A stretch of DNA of 64,000 nt, taken from assembly GCA_902588585.1 (NCBI GenBank), contig CACIPQ010000001.1, positions 1 to 64,000 of the forward strand. Direction: 5' to 3'. The notes under the pieces are model-generated. The model saw only the letters and a list, made by a program, of their open reading frames with translations, ran no database searches and was not told the origin of the DNA. Numbering within the stretch: the first letter of the stretch is position 1; the number at the start of each line of letters is the position of its first letter. Positions 49,101-57,326 of the stretch are shown here, one piece after another. The DNA is from an uncultured Pelagibacteraceae bacterium. Lineage in GTDB: Bacteria > Pseudomonadota > Alphaproteobacteria > Pelagibacterales > Pelagibacteraceae. Position numbers and translations under genes: made by a program.

Positions 49101-49167
49101 CTAACTTCTTTTTTTTTATATCATAATATTGATATCGTTAATTGAAGTCTATATAGGTAATTTATAA

Positions 49168-51156
49168 GTGGACCCAAAATTAAAAGATTTATCAAACGCT
49201 ATAAGGTTTTTATCGATTGATGCTGTGCAAAAAGCTAACTCTGGACATCCTGGGATGCCTATGGGTATGGCAGATGTTGCTACCGTTCTATTTAAATACT
49301 ACCTGCGGTTTAATCCAAAAAATCCGAGCTGGTTTAATAGAGACAGATTTATTTTGTCTGCAGGACATGGTTCTATGCTTTTATATTCGCTGCTTTACCT
49401 TACGGGTTATAAAAAAATAAAAATTGAAGATATAAAAAATTTTAGACAATTAGATTCAGTTTGTGCCGGTCACCCAGAATACGAAGAAAACTCAGGCATT
49501 GAAACAACTACTGGGCCCTTAGGTCAGGGTTTGGGTAATTCGGTTGGAATGGCAATTGCACAAGAGATGCTTCAAAAAAAATTTGGCTCAAACATAATTA
49601 ATAACAAAACTTATGTAATTGCTAGCGACGGTGACCTAATGGAAGGAATTAGCCATGAAGCAATGAGTCTAGCCGGACATCTAAATTTAAAAAATTTAAT
49701 TGTTTTTTTCGATAATAATAAAATTTCAATAGATGGATCAACATCTTTAAGTGTTTCTGACAACTATAAAAAAAGATTTGAAGGTTATGGATGGTCCTTT
49801 CAAGAAATTAACGGTCATAATTTTAAACAAATTTCCAATGCAATTAAAAAAGCTAATAGATCAAAAAAACCATCAATAATTTCTTGTAAAACTATTATAG
49901 GATACGGTTCGCCAAATAAATCTGGAAAAGCATCGTCTCATGGTGCTCCTTTAGGAGATGATGAAATAAAATTGGTAAGAAAGAAACTTGGATGGAAACA
50001 TAAACCTTTTGAAATTCCTGAAGATATAATGAATTCCTGGAGAGAAATAGGTGAAAAAGGAGAAGAACTTGAAAAAAAATGGAATGATATTTTGAATAAA
50101 AAAGATAATAAAATTAAAGAGGAACTTGAAAGATTGAACAAAAGAGAACTCCCTACAAATCTGGATAAAATATTGGGAGATGAAAAATTGAAGTTTTTTC
50201 AAACAAAGCCAAAAATGGCAACAAGACAATGTTCTTCCTCTGTTATAAGCACGATATCAAATATTATACCAGAATTAATTGGCGGATCCGCAGATCTTAG
50301 CGGATCAAATAACACCAAAACTGAAAATTCAAAAGTTATTAATTCAAAAAATTTTTCAGGAAATTATATCCATTACGGTGTTAGAGAGCATGCTATGGGA
50401 GCAGCCATGAATGGAATAGCTTTATATGGTGGACTAATTCCATTTGGTGGAACTTTTCTTATTTTTTCTGATTATCTAAAACCTTCATTAAGATTATCAG
50501 CTCTTATGAAGTTAAGAGTTATTTATATTTTTTCTCATGACTCTATTGGTTTAGGAGAAGATGGTCCAACCCATCAACCTATAGAACATTTAGAAAGTCT
50601 AAGAGCAATACCAAATTTGAATGTTTTTAGACCTGCTGACATTAATGAAACTCTTGAATGCTGGGAGATTGCTTTAAAAAGTAAAAACAATCCAAGCGCT
50701 ATAGCTTTATCTAGACAAAAACTTCCCTATGTTAGTGAACACAAATCTGGAGAAAATAGATGTTCTAAAGGTGGATATATTTTAAAAAATTCAAGAGGCA
50801 AATATATCGAGGATGAACCTGTGCTAATAGCATCAGGATCTGAAGTTGAAATTGCTTTAGAAGCACAGGAAAAACTTAAAGATAAAAATATAGATACAAG
50901 AGTTGTCTCTGTTCCTTGCCTTGATATTTTTAAAAATCAACCTCAATCTTATCAAGACGAAGTTCTTGGATCTAGTACCATAAAAATTTCAATTGAAGCG
51001 TCTAGCCAATCTGGTTGGAAAAGCACTGTTGGCCCAAATGGAACAACCCTCGGGCTAACTACATTTGGAAAAAGTGCTCCTTATAAAGATATTTATAAAC
51101 TTTTTAATTTAACAAGTGATGAGATTGTTAAAATAGTTGAAAGAGGCGGAAAATAA
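49168..51156 (+). CDS. tkt: Transketolase
   Basis: 662 residues from a GTG at 49168. Thiamine diphosphate motifs: HPGMPMGMADVATVLF, GPLGQGLGNSVGMAIA, SDGDLMEGISHEAMSLAGH, and in the pyrimidine domain GVREHAMGAAMNGIALYGG and DSIGLGEDGPTHQPIEHL. Non-oxidative pentose phosphate step, active in the cytoplasm. It heads a plus-strand run. gap usually lies between tkt and pgk in Alphaproteobacteria, but here pgk begins on the very next base. Confidence 0.97.
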   Translation: MDPKLKDLSNAIRFLSIDAVQKANSGHPGMPMGMADVATVLFKYYLRFNPKNPSWFNRDRFILSAGHGSMLLYSLLYLTGYKKIKIEDIKNFRQLDSVCAGHPEYEENSGIETTTGPLGQGLGNSVGMAIAQEMLQKKFGSNIINNKTYVIASDGDLMEGISHEAMSLAGHLNLKNLIVFFDNNKISIDGSTSLSVSDNYKKRFEGYGWSFQEINGHNFKQISNAIKKANRSKKPSIISCKTIIGYGSPNKSGKASSHGAPLGDDEIKLVRKKLGWKHKPFEIPEDIMNSWREIGEKGEELEKKWNDILNKKDNKIKEELERLNKRELPTNLDKILGDEKLKFFQTKPKMATRQCSSSVISTISNIIPELIGGSADLSGSNNTKTENSKVINSKNFSGNYIHYGVREHAMGAAMNGIALYGGLIPFGGTFLIFSDYLKPSLRLSALMKLRVIYIFSHDSIGLGEDGPTHQPIEHLESLRAIPNLNVFRPADINETLECWEIALKSKNNPSAIALSRQKLPYVSEHKSGENRCSKGGYILKNSRGKYIEDEPVLIASGSEVEIALEAQEKLKDKNIDTRVVSVPCLDIFKNQPQSYQDEVLGSSTIKISIEASSQSGWKSTVGPNGTTLGLTTFGKSAPYKDIYKLFNLTSDEIVKIVERGGK

Positions 51157-52353
51157 TTGGAGTCTGGTTTAAAAATTTTTTCTAACGATATTCCTATCAA
51201 TGATAAGCGCGTTATTGTTAGGTTGGATCTCAACGTACCAATTAATAATTCAAAAATAGAGGATAGTACTAGAATTAAGATTGTTGAACCCTTTATAAAT
51301 AAATTAGTAGAAAATAAAGCTAAAATTATTTTGCTAACACATCTTGGAAGACCAAAAGGAAAGGTGGTTTCAGAGCTATCCCTGAAACCAATATTTAATT
51401 ACTTAGAAAAAAAACTGAATAGAAAAATTTATTTTTACAAAGAAAAGATTGATGACAAAGCAATAGATGCTTCTAATAAGTTAAAACCTGGTGAAATTTT
51501 GCTTATTGAAAATATTCGATTTTTCAAAGAAGAGGAAAGCGATGAAGAAACTTTTGCAAAAAATCTTTCAAAACTTGGTGATATTTATATAAACGAAGCT
51601 TTTTCTTGCTCTCATAGAAAACAAGCATCGATACACAAAATAACTAAATTTATTGATAGTTACGGAGGTCCTATTTTAGAGAAAGAGATTCGATCAATTA
51701 ATTTATTAATAAAGAATAGAAAAAAACCGGTCACTTGCATAATTGGTGGTTCAAAAGTATCGACTAAAATAAATATTTTATCGAGTTTATTAAAGAATTC
51801 AGACAACATTGTAATTGTAGGGGCCATGGCAAATAACTTTCTTAAATTTAAAGGTGTAAATGTAGGAGCGTCTCTTATTGAAAAAGGATCAGAAAATACT
51901 GTAAAAAATATAAATACGTTAGCTGAGAAAAATAAATGTAATATTATTATTCCTGTAGATTGCAACATTTCTTCTAATGTTGATGGAGATCCAATCTATA
52001 AATCTTTAAAGGATATAGGTTCGGAAGATATGATTTTAGACATTGGTAAAAACACGATAGATTTAATAAACAAAACTATAGACAGCTCTAATACAGTATT
52101 TTGGAATGGACCAGCGGGATATTATGAAAATAAAAATTTTTTAACTGGTTCCTTGTGTATAGCCAAAAAAATTGCTGAAAATACAAAGTTAAAATCTTTA
52201 ATATCAATTGTCGGTGGTGGAGACACTATTGCTGCAATTAAAAATACTGGATTGGAAAACAGTTTTACCCATTTATCAACAGCTGGCGGTGCATTCCTGG
52301 AATCTCTTGAAGGAAAAGAACTGCCTGGTATAAAAGTATTAAAAAAGAATTAA
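51157..52353 (+). CDS. pgk: Phosphoglycerate kinase
   Basis: 398 residues. Start is TTG directly after the tkt stop, supported by AGAGGCGGA about 8 bases upstream. RVIVRLDLNVPI, LTHLGRPKGK, LIENIRFFKEEESDEETFAKNLSKLGD, INEAFSCSHRKQASI, GGSKVSTKI, WNGPAGYYE and the nucleotide loop GGGDTIAA are present. It links 1,3-bisphosphoglycerate and 3-phosphoglycerate. Confidence 0.97.
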   Translation: MESGLKIFSNDIPINDKRVIVRLDLNVPINNSKIEDSTRIKIVEPFINKLVENKAKIILLTHLGRPKGKVVSELSLKPIFNYLEKKLNRKIYFYKEKIDDKAIDASNKLKPGEILLIENIRFFKEEESDEETFAKNLSKLGDIYINEAFSCSHRKQASIHKITKFIDSYGGPILEKEIRSINLLIKNRKKPVTCIIGGSKVSTKINILSSLLKNSDNIVIVGAMANNFLKFKGVNVGASLIEKGSENTVKNINTLAEKNKCNIIIPVDCNISSNVDGDPIYKSLKDIGSEDMILDIGKNTIDLINKTIDSSNTVFWNGPAGYYENKNFLTGSLCIAKKIAENTKLKSLISIVGGGDTIAAIKNTGLENSFTHLSTAGGAFLESLEGKELPGIKVLKKN

Positions 52354-52358
52354 TATTT

Positions 52359-53375
52359 ATGAGTATAGAAGAAATAGCAAAACAAATGGTGGCTAAAGGT
52401 AAGGGAATACTTGCCGCCGATGAAAGCACTGGCACAATGGAAAAAAGATTAAAAAGTGTCAATGTAGAATGTACTGAAAAAAATAGACTTCATTTTAGAG
52501 AAACATTGTTTTCATCAGCTTCAATGAAAAACTGTATAAGCGGCGTTATATTGTTTGATGAAACTCTAAGACAAACTTCAAGTAGTGGGCTTTCCATTCC
52601 AGAATTAATAAAAAAAAGCGGATCTATTCCTGGTATTAAAGTAGATAAAGGAGCAAAGACTCTGGCTGGCTCAGAAAAAGAAAAAGTTACGGAAGGCCTA
52701 GACGGATTAAGGGAAAGAATGGAAGAATATTATAAATTAGGAGCAAGATTTGCTAAATGGCGTGCTGTCTATTCGATTTCTTCCAACCATCCAAGCGAGC
52801 AGTGTATAAAATCTAATGCTCACGCTCTAGCAAGGTATGCCGCACTGGTACAAGAATCAAAAATGGTTCCAATAGTAGAGCCTGAAGTTTTAATGGATGG
52901 AGATCACACGATTGATAAATGTTATGAAGTTACTAGCAGAGTTTTAGCTGAATGTTACAAAGAACTTGCAATCCACAATGTTAATCTTAAAGGAACAGTT
53001 CTTAAACCAAACATGATACTTCCGGGTGCAAGCTGTAAACAAAAGGCTACTACAGAAGAAATAGCCAAGAAAACATTGGAATGTCTTAAAAAAAATATGC
53101 CAAGCGAAGTTCCGGGAGTTGCTTTTCTATCTGGAGGCCAAAGTGAAGTAGAGGCAACAAAAAATTTAAATGAAATAAATAAAATTAATGATACTTCTTT
53201 TCATTTTACGTTTTCTTATGGTCGTGCCTTACAGCAATCAGCTTTAAAAACCTGGGCAAAATCAATGAAAGACATAGCTAAAATTCAAAAAGTTTTTGAT
53301 CATAGGGCTAAAATGAATGGCGCTTCAACAGAAGCAAAATGGAATGAAAAGCTTGAGCAAAGTTTTGCGGCTTAA
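52359..53375 (+). CDS. fba: Class I fructose-bisphosphate aldolase
   Basis: 338 residues. GKGILAADESTGTMEKRL, FRETLFSSASMKN, GVILFDETLRQ, KWRAVYSIS, VEPEVLMDGDH, and the Schiff-base Lys in GTVLKPNMILPG place it in the eukaryote-like class I family, metal-independent. It lies 5 bp after pgk and serves gluconeogenesis or glycolysis. Usual length for the family. Confidence 0.96.
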   Translation: MSIEEIAKQMVAKGKGILAADESTGTMEKRLKSVNVECTEKNRLHFRETLFSSASMKNCISGVILFDETLRQTSSSGLSIPELIKKSGSIPGIKVDKGAKTLAGSEKEKVTEGLDGLRERMEEYYKLGARFAKWRAVYSISSNHPSEQCIKSNAHALARYAALVQESKMVPIVEPEVLMDGDHTIDKCYEVTSRVLAECYKELAIHNVNLKGTVLKPNMILPGASCKQKATTEEIAKKTLECLKKNMPSEVPGVAFLSGGQSEVEATKNLNEINKINDTSFHFTFSYGRALQQSALKTWAKSMKDIAKIQKVFDHRAKMNGASTEAKWNEKLEQSFAA

Positions 53376-53377
53376 AA

Positions 53378-53984
53378 TTGAAAAGATTTTTATACCTAAT
53401 ATCTCCTAGCAGAATTAACCAGCACTTCTACAAAGATCTCACGGAGGTTCTTTCCTCAAGAAAAATTAAATACTTTCAATTAAGATTTAAAAAATATTCA
53501 GATTCAAAAATAATTAAAATAGCAAAAAAAGTTAAAATCATCACAAAAAAATATAAAGTCAAACTGATAGTTAATGACTCTCCTGTTTTGGCAAAGAAGA
53601 TTAATGCAGATGGATGTCACATAGGTCAATCTGACGGATCAATAAAAAATGCAAGAAACTTGTTAAAAAAAAATAAAATAATTGGAATAACATGCCACAA
53701 TTCAAAAAAATTGATTCTAAATGCTATAAAAGAAAAACCTAGTTACATAGCATTAGGGTCCTTTTTTAAATCTAAATTAAAACCACGTACAAAAAAAAGC
53801 TAAAAAGAATTTAGTGAAATGGTCTAGGCAAAGAACCAGTTTGCCTATTGTTGCTATTGGTGGGATTAATAATAAAAATTACAGAAGTTTAATAAAATTT
53901 GGAGTAAATTATCTTGCAATATCAAGTTATATTTGGAATAACCCACGCTTAAAACCGAAAAAAGCAATTAAAAAATTTAACTAA
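53378..53984 (+). pseudogene. thiE: Thiamine-phosphate synthase, interrupted by a frameshift in an A8 tract
   Basis: The first part starts at TTG 53378 and reads MKRFLYLISPSRIN, then VNDSPVLAKKINADGCHIGQSDGS and YIALGSFFKS, the front two-thirds of ThiE. It stops at 53803. The rest continues in another frame: GCT at 53799 begins AKKNLVKWSRQ, then LPIVAIGGINNKNYRSL, the ThiE phosphate-binding strand, ending with TAA at 53982. The shift lies in eight A at 53791-53798; seven would restore one protein of about 201 residues. It may be a true lesion, polymerase or ribosome slippage, or a sequencing error. It joins HMP-PP to the thiazole phosphate. Confidence 0.85.
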
Positions 53985-53985
53985 A

Positions 53986-54549
53986 ATGAAAATACAAGGA
54001 AATGAAATTAAACCTGGAATGATCATCGAGCTTAATAATGATCACTGGACAGTTCTTAAAGCCCAACATGTTAAACCTGGCAAAGGCGGTGCTTTTAATC
54101 AAGTTGAACTAAAAAGTCTTACAAAAGGAACAAAGCTAAATCAAAGATTTAGGTCTAGCGAAAATGTTGAGCGATCGCAGCTTGAAGAAAAGGAGTTTAA
54201 TTTTTTATACTCTGATGATAGCGGATGTTTTTTTATGGATCCAGAAAGCTTTGAACAAATATCTATTAAAAAAGAATTATTAGGAGAAAAGTTAAAGCTT
54301 TTAAGTGAAAACTTAAAAGTAACAATATCTTTTCTTGAAGAAAAACCTCTTTCTGTAGATTTGCCAACAAATATTGAATGTGAGATTGAGAGTACAGAGG
54401 GAGTAGTTAAAAAACAGACTGCATCTTCATCGTATAAGCCTGCTAAACTAAAAAATGGTTTAGATATTATGGTCCCTCCTTTTGTCGAAGAAGGAAGTAA
54501 AATAATATTAGATACAAGAACTCTAGAGTATGTAAAAAAAATAAATTAA
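53986..54549 (+). CDS. efp: Translation elongation factor P
   Basis: 187 residues, three beta-barrel domains. GNEIKPGMIIELNNDHWTVLKAQHVKPGKGGAF includes the loop Lys that is modified in many bacteria; LNQRFRSSENVE and the C-terminal GLDIMVPPFVEEGSKIILDTRTLEYV match the family. It relieves stalling at proline stretches. It starts one base after the thiE stop; its own stop overlaps suhB by one base. Confidence 0.96.
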   Translation: MKIQGNEIKPGMIIELNNDHWTVLKAQHVKPGKGGAFNQVELKSLTKGTKLNQRFRSSENVERSQLEEKEFNFLYSDDSGCFFMDPESFEQISIKKELLGEKLKLLSENLKVTISFLEEKPLSVDLPTNIECEIESTEGVVKKQTASSSYKPAKLKNGLDIMVPPFVEEGSKIILDTRTLEYVKKIN

Positions 54550-55328
54550 TGAAAATAAATTCTCCTCAATTTAATGTAATGTATAAAGCCTGCATGAAAG
54601 CTTCCAAGGTGCTAATCAGAGATTTTGGTGAAATTGAAAAACTTCAAGTATCAGAAAAAGGACCTGGTGATTTTGTAACAGCCTCTGATAAACGTGTGGA
54701 AAAAATAATTATAGGTGAATTAGAAAAATCAGATTATTCAATTTTAAGTGAAGAGTCAGGATTTATAGAAGGGAAAAATAAAGACAAAAGATGGATTGTG
54801 GATCCAATAGATGGAACTTTTAATTTTCTAAATAGTTTACCTCATTTTGCTATTTCGATTGCGTACGAAGAAAAATCTGAAATAATTTCAGGAATAATTT
54901 TTGACCCAATAAAAAATGAGATTTTTTTTGCTGAAAAAGGTAACGGGGCCTATCTAAATAATTCTAGAATGAGAGTTTCAAATAAATCAGATTTTAAAAA
55001 TGCCTGTTTAGTTACTGGTGGACCAAGATCGCCAAATGCAGAAAAAAAACCTATATTTGAGGAGTACCAAAAAATTTCTATGAAAGTTCATAATCCAATA
55101 AGAAAATTTGGAAGTGCCGCTTTAGACATGGCCTATGTGGCCGCAGGAAGATTTGATGGTTATTGGCAAAGAGGTATTAATTACTGGGATATAGCAGCCG
55201 GTATAATATTAGTGAGGGAATCAGGCGGCTTCGTAGACAGCCTTAATGGTGATGATTATATGCAAAAAAAAATAGATATTGTCGCAACGAATTCAAAAAT
55301 ACATAAAGAATTAAAGGGTTTATTGTAA
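54549..55328 (+). CDS. suhB: Inositol monophosphatase family protein
   Basis: 259 residues. Metal-binding motifs: DFVTASDKRVEKII, ILSEESGF, WIVDPIDGTFNFLNSLPHFAISIA and the C-terminal YWDIAAGIILVRESGG. SuhB-type enzymes dephosphorylate inositol-1-phosphate, and SuhB also serves in rRNA antitermination in E. coli. Substrate here cannot be fixed. Confidence 0.93.
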   Translation: MKINSPQFNVMYKACMKASKVLIRDFGEIEKLQVSEKGPGDFVTASDKRVEKIIIGELEKSDYSILSEESGFIEGKNKDKRWIVDPIDGTFNFLNSLPHFAISIAYEEKSEIISGIIFDPIKNEIFFAEKGNGAYLNNSRMRVSNKSDFKNACLVTGGPRSPNAEKKPIFEEYQKISMKVHNPIRKFGSAALDMAYVAAGRFDGYWQRGINYWDIAAGIILVRESGGFVDSLNGDDYMQKKIDIVATNSKIHKELKGLL

Positions 55329-55371
55329 AAATTCATTGAGCATTTTATAATATTGCTATAAAAATCTTTCC

Positions 55372-55599
55372 ATGAAAAAGAAAATTCACCCGAACTATCA
55401 TAAAATTAACGTGGTAATGACAGACGGCTCAAAATTTGAAACAATGTCTACCTGGGGCAAAGAAGGTGATACTTTAAAACTGGATATTGATCCAAAATCA
55501 CATGCTGCATGGACAGGTGGAAGTCAAAAAATTTTAGATAAAGGAAGAGTTAGTAAATATAATAAAAAATTCAGTAACTTAAGAAAACAAAAAAACTAA
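55372..55599 (+). CDS. rpmE: Ribosomal protein bL31
   Basis: 75 residues. [18 protein letters not shown] and a C-terminal [13 protein letters not shown] identify L31. The CxxC zinc motif of the classic form is missing, so this is the Cys-free variant that does not need zinc. It is followed 4 bp later by trcR, an order seen in other Alphaproteobacteria. Confidence 0.95.
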   Translation: MKKKIHPNYHKINVVMTDGSKFETMSTWGKEGDTLKLDIDPKSHAAWTGGSQKILDKGRVSKYNKKFSNLRKQKN

Positions 55600-55603
55600 A
55601 ATT

Positions 55604-56272
55604 ATGTCAGACGGACCATTTATGCCAAAAGCAACAGCTGTTTGGCTTGTGCAAAACACAACGCTTAGTTTTAAACAAATTGCAAATTTTTGTAGGTTAC
55701 ATGAATTAGAAATAAAAGGGATTGCAGATGGCGATGTTGCAAAAGGAATTAAGGCTTATAATCCAATTTTGGCCGGTCAATTAACGCGTGAAGAAATTGA
55801 TGTATGTTCTAAAGATCAGCAAAGACCTTTAAAATTAAATAAAAAAAATGAAGATGTTTTGGTTTCCCCAGAAAGAAAGAAAACTAAATATACTCCATTA
55901 TCTAAAAGAAAAGATAGACCAGATTCAATACTATGGTTAGTTAAAAATTTTTCCCAACTTTCAGATGGACAAATTGCTAAGCTTGTTGGAAGTACAAAAG
56001 GCACGGTGTCATTAATTAGAAAAAGAACATACTGGAACTTATCGACTTTGACTCCAAAAGATCCTGTTATTTTAGGCCTTTGTAGCCAATTACAATTTGA
56101 AAAAGCGGTAGGAAAAGCCGACAGAAGAGTGGCCAGAGAAAAGAAATTAAAGGAAAAAGAAAAAAAGGCTGAGGCTAAAGTAGAAGAAGAAAAAAAGGCT
56201 GAAGCTAATATAGAAGAAGAAACTAAGACTGAAGAAACCAAAGTAGAAGAGAACAGTGAACAAGAACAGTAA
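55604..56272 (+). CDS. trcR: TrcR/DUF1013 family cell-cycle transcriptional regulator
   Basis: 222 residues. MPKATAVWLVQNTTLSFKQIANFC, ADGDVAKGIKAYNPILAGQLT and the repeated helix-turn-helix-like WLVKNFSQLSDGQIAKLVGSTKGTV match the alphaproteobacterial DUF1013 family. The last 60 residues form a repetitive Lys/Glu/Ala tail (KAEAKVEEEKKAEANIEEE) that is low complexity. It probably binds DNA or RNA polymerase; targets unknown. The end overlaps purE by 17 bases. Confidence 0.88.
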   Translation: MSDGPFMPKATAVWLVQNTTLSFKQIANFCRLHELEIKGIADGDVAKGIKAYNPILAGQLTREEIDVCSKDQQRPLKLNKKNEDVLVSPERKKTKYTPLSKRKDRPDSILWLVKNFSQLSDGQIAKLVGSTKGTVSLIRKRTYWNLSTLTPKDPVILGLCSQLQFEKAVGKADRRVAREKKLKEKEKKAEAKVEEEKKAEANIEEETKTEETKVEENSEQEQ

Positions 56273-56747
56273 AGATCCAATTGTTGGAGTAATAATGGGC
56301 AGTAAATCTGATTGGGAAATCATGAAAAACTGCTGTGATACTTTAAAGCTTTTAAAAATTAAATTTGATGCCAGAGTTATTTCGGCTCATAGAACACCTA
56401 GAAGGTTAGAGAAATTTATAAGTTATGCTGAAAGAAATAATTATGAGGTTATTATTGCGGCTGCAGGAGGTGCTGCTCACCTTGCAGGTGTAACAGCTTC
56501 ATTAACAACGATCCCAATATTAGGTGTGCCAATGACAAGTATAACTAAAGGGATAGACAGTCTTCTTTCAACTGTCCAGATGCCTGCCGGTGTACCTGTT
56601 GCAACTTTAGCTATTGGAAAGCCCGGGGCAATTAATGCTGCTTTATTTTCAGCACACATTTTAAGTATTAAATATCCAAAAATTAAGCAAAATTTAAAAA
56701 AATATCGTTCTAATTTTGAGAACAAAGTTCCTCAAAGACCTTACTAA
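56256..56747 (+). CDS. purE: N5-carboxyaminoimidazole ribonucleotide mutase
   Basis: 163 residues. VGVIMGSKSDWEIMKNC, VISAHRTPRRL, IIAAAGGAAHLAGVTA and GVPMTSITKGIDSLLSTVQMPAGVPVATLAIG are signatures of class I PurE, with the catalytic His in SAHRT. Class I PurE works with PurK, yet no purK follows; rpsU comes next after 58 bp. Confidence 0.96.
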   Translation: MNKNSKDPIVGVIMGSKSDWEIMKNCCDTLKLLKIKFDARVISAHRTPRRLEKFISYAERNNYEVIIAAAGGAAHLAGVTASLTTIPILGVPMTSITKGIDSLLSTVQMPAGVPVATLAIGKPGAINAALFSAHILSIKYPKIKQNLKKYRSNFENKVPQRPY

Positions 56748-56805
56748 ATCTTTATAGACAATTCCTTTTTGGCATGCTAACTACGCTTAAAAAAATGGAG
56801 GACTT

Positions 56806-57000
56806 ATTAAAATAGACGTAAAAGATAATAACGTTGAACAAGCGATTAGAATTCTTAAAAGAAAACTTCAAAAAGAGGGTTTTTTTAAAATTATGAAAAT
56901 GAAGAGTACTTATGAAAAGCCTTCAGAAAAAAAGAAGCGAATAAAACTTGAAAATATTAAAAGGGCAAAAAAATTTCAACGTCTAAGAAATAGGCTGTAG
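56806..57000 (+). CDS. rpsU: Ribosomal protein bS21, apparent ATT start codon
   Basis: Missing from the ORF track. The frame reads IDVKDNNVEQAIRILKRKLQ, then EGFFKIMKMKSTYEKPSEKKKR and a basic tail to TAG at 56998, the bS21 pattern. No ATG, GTG, TTG or CTG precedes the conserved core in frame. ATT at 56806 gives MKIDVKDNN, matching normal bS21 length (64 residues), and lies 4-5 bases after GGAGG. ATA at 56812 is the only other candidate. A six-codon ORF (MEDLLK) starts at ATG 56795 in another frame and stops over the third rpsU codon. bS21 binds near the anti-SD region of 16S rRNA. Confidence 0.88.
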   Translation: MKIDVKDNNVEQAIRILKRKLQKEGFFKIMKMKSTYEKPSEKKKRIKLENIKRAKKFQRLRNRL

Positions 57001-57032
57001 GCTTCCATATACAAAATAGAAAAGAGAGTGTT

Positions 57033-57242
57033 ATGTCTTCAGGAAGAGTAAAATGGTTTAATGCTAAAAAAGGTTATGGATTTATTAAAGATAATGATAG
57101 TGAGAAAGATGTTTTTTTGCATATAACGACTCTGGAAAAATCAAAATTAAGAGTCCTTAAAGAAAACCAAGAAATACAATTTGAAATAAAAGAGGAAAAG
57201 GGTAAGTTGCAAGCGGTCAACCTAAAGCGTATAAAAGAATAA
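57033..57242 (+). CDS. Cold-shock domain protein (CspA family)
   Basis: 69 residues. RVKWFNAKKGYGFIKDND holds RNP1 and DVFLHITTLE holds RNP2 of the cold-shock domain. It binds single-stranded nucleic acid and acts as an RNA chaperone. The second half is lysine-rich and slightly divergent. AAGAGAG lies before the ATG. tRNA-fMet starts four bases after its stop. Confidence 0.94.
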   Translation: MSSGRVKWFNAKKGYGFIKDNDSEKDVFLHITTLEKSKLRVLKENQEIQFEIKEEKGKLQAVNLKRIKE

Positions 57243-57246
57243 TTAT

Positions 57247-57323
<77 letters not shown>

Positions 57324-57326
57324 AAG

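Noticed and set aside
55816-56280. Minus-strand 154-residue Ser-rich ORF
   Set aside because: Antisense to trcR; the low-complexity Lys/Glu/Ala tail of trcR yields an open complementary frame.
56795-56815. Six-codon ORF MEDLLK as a real leader peptide gene
   Set aside because: It is too short to support as a gene. It is reported only as context for the rpsU start.
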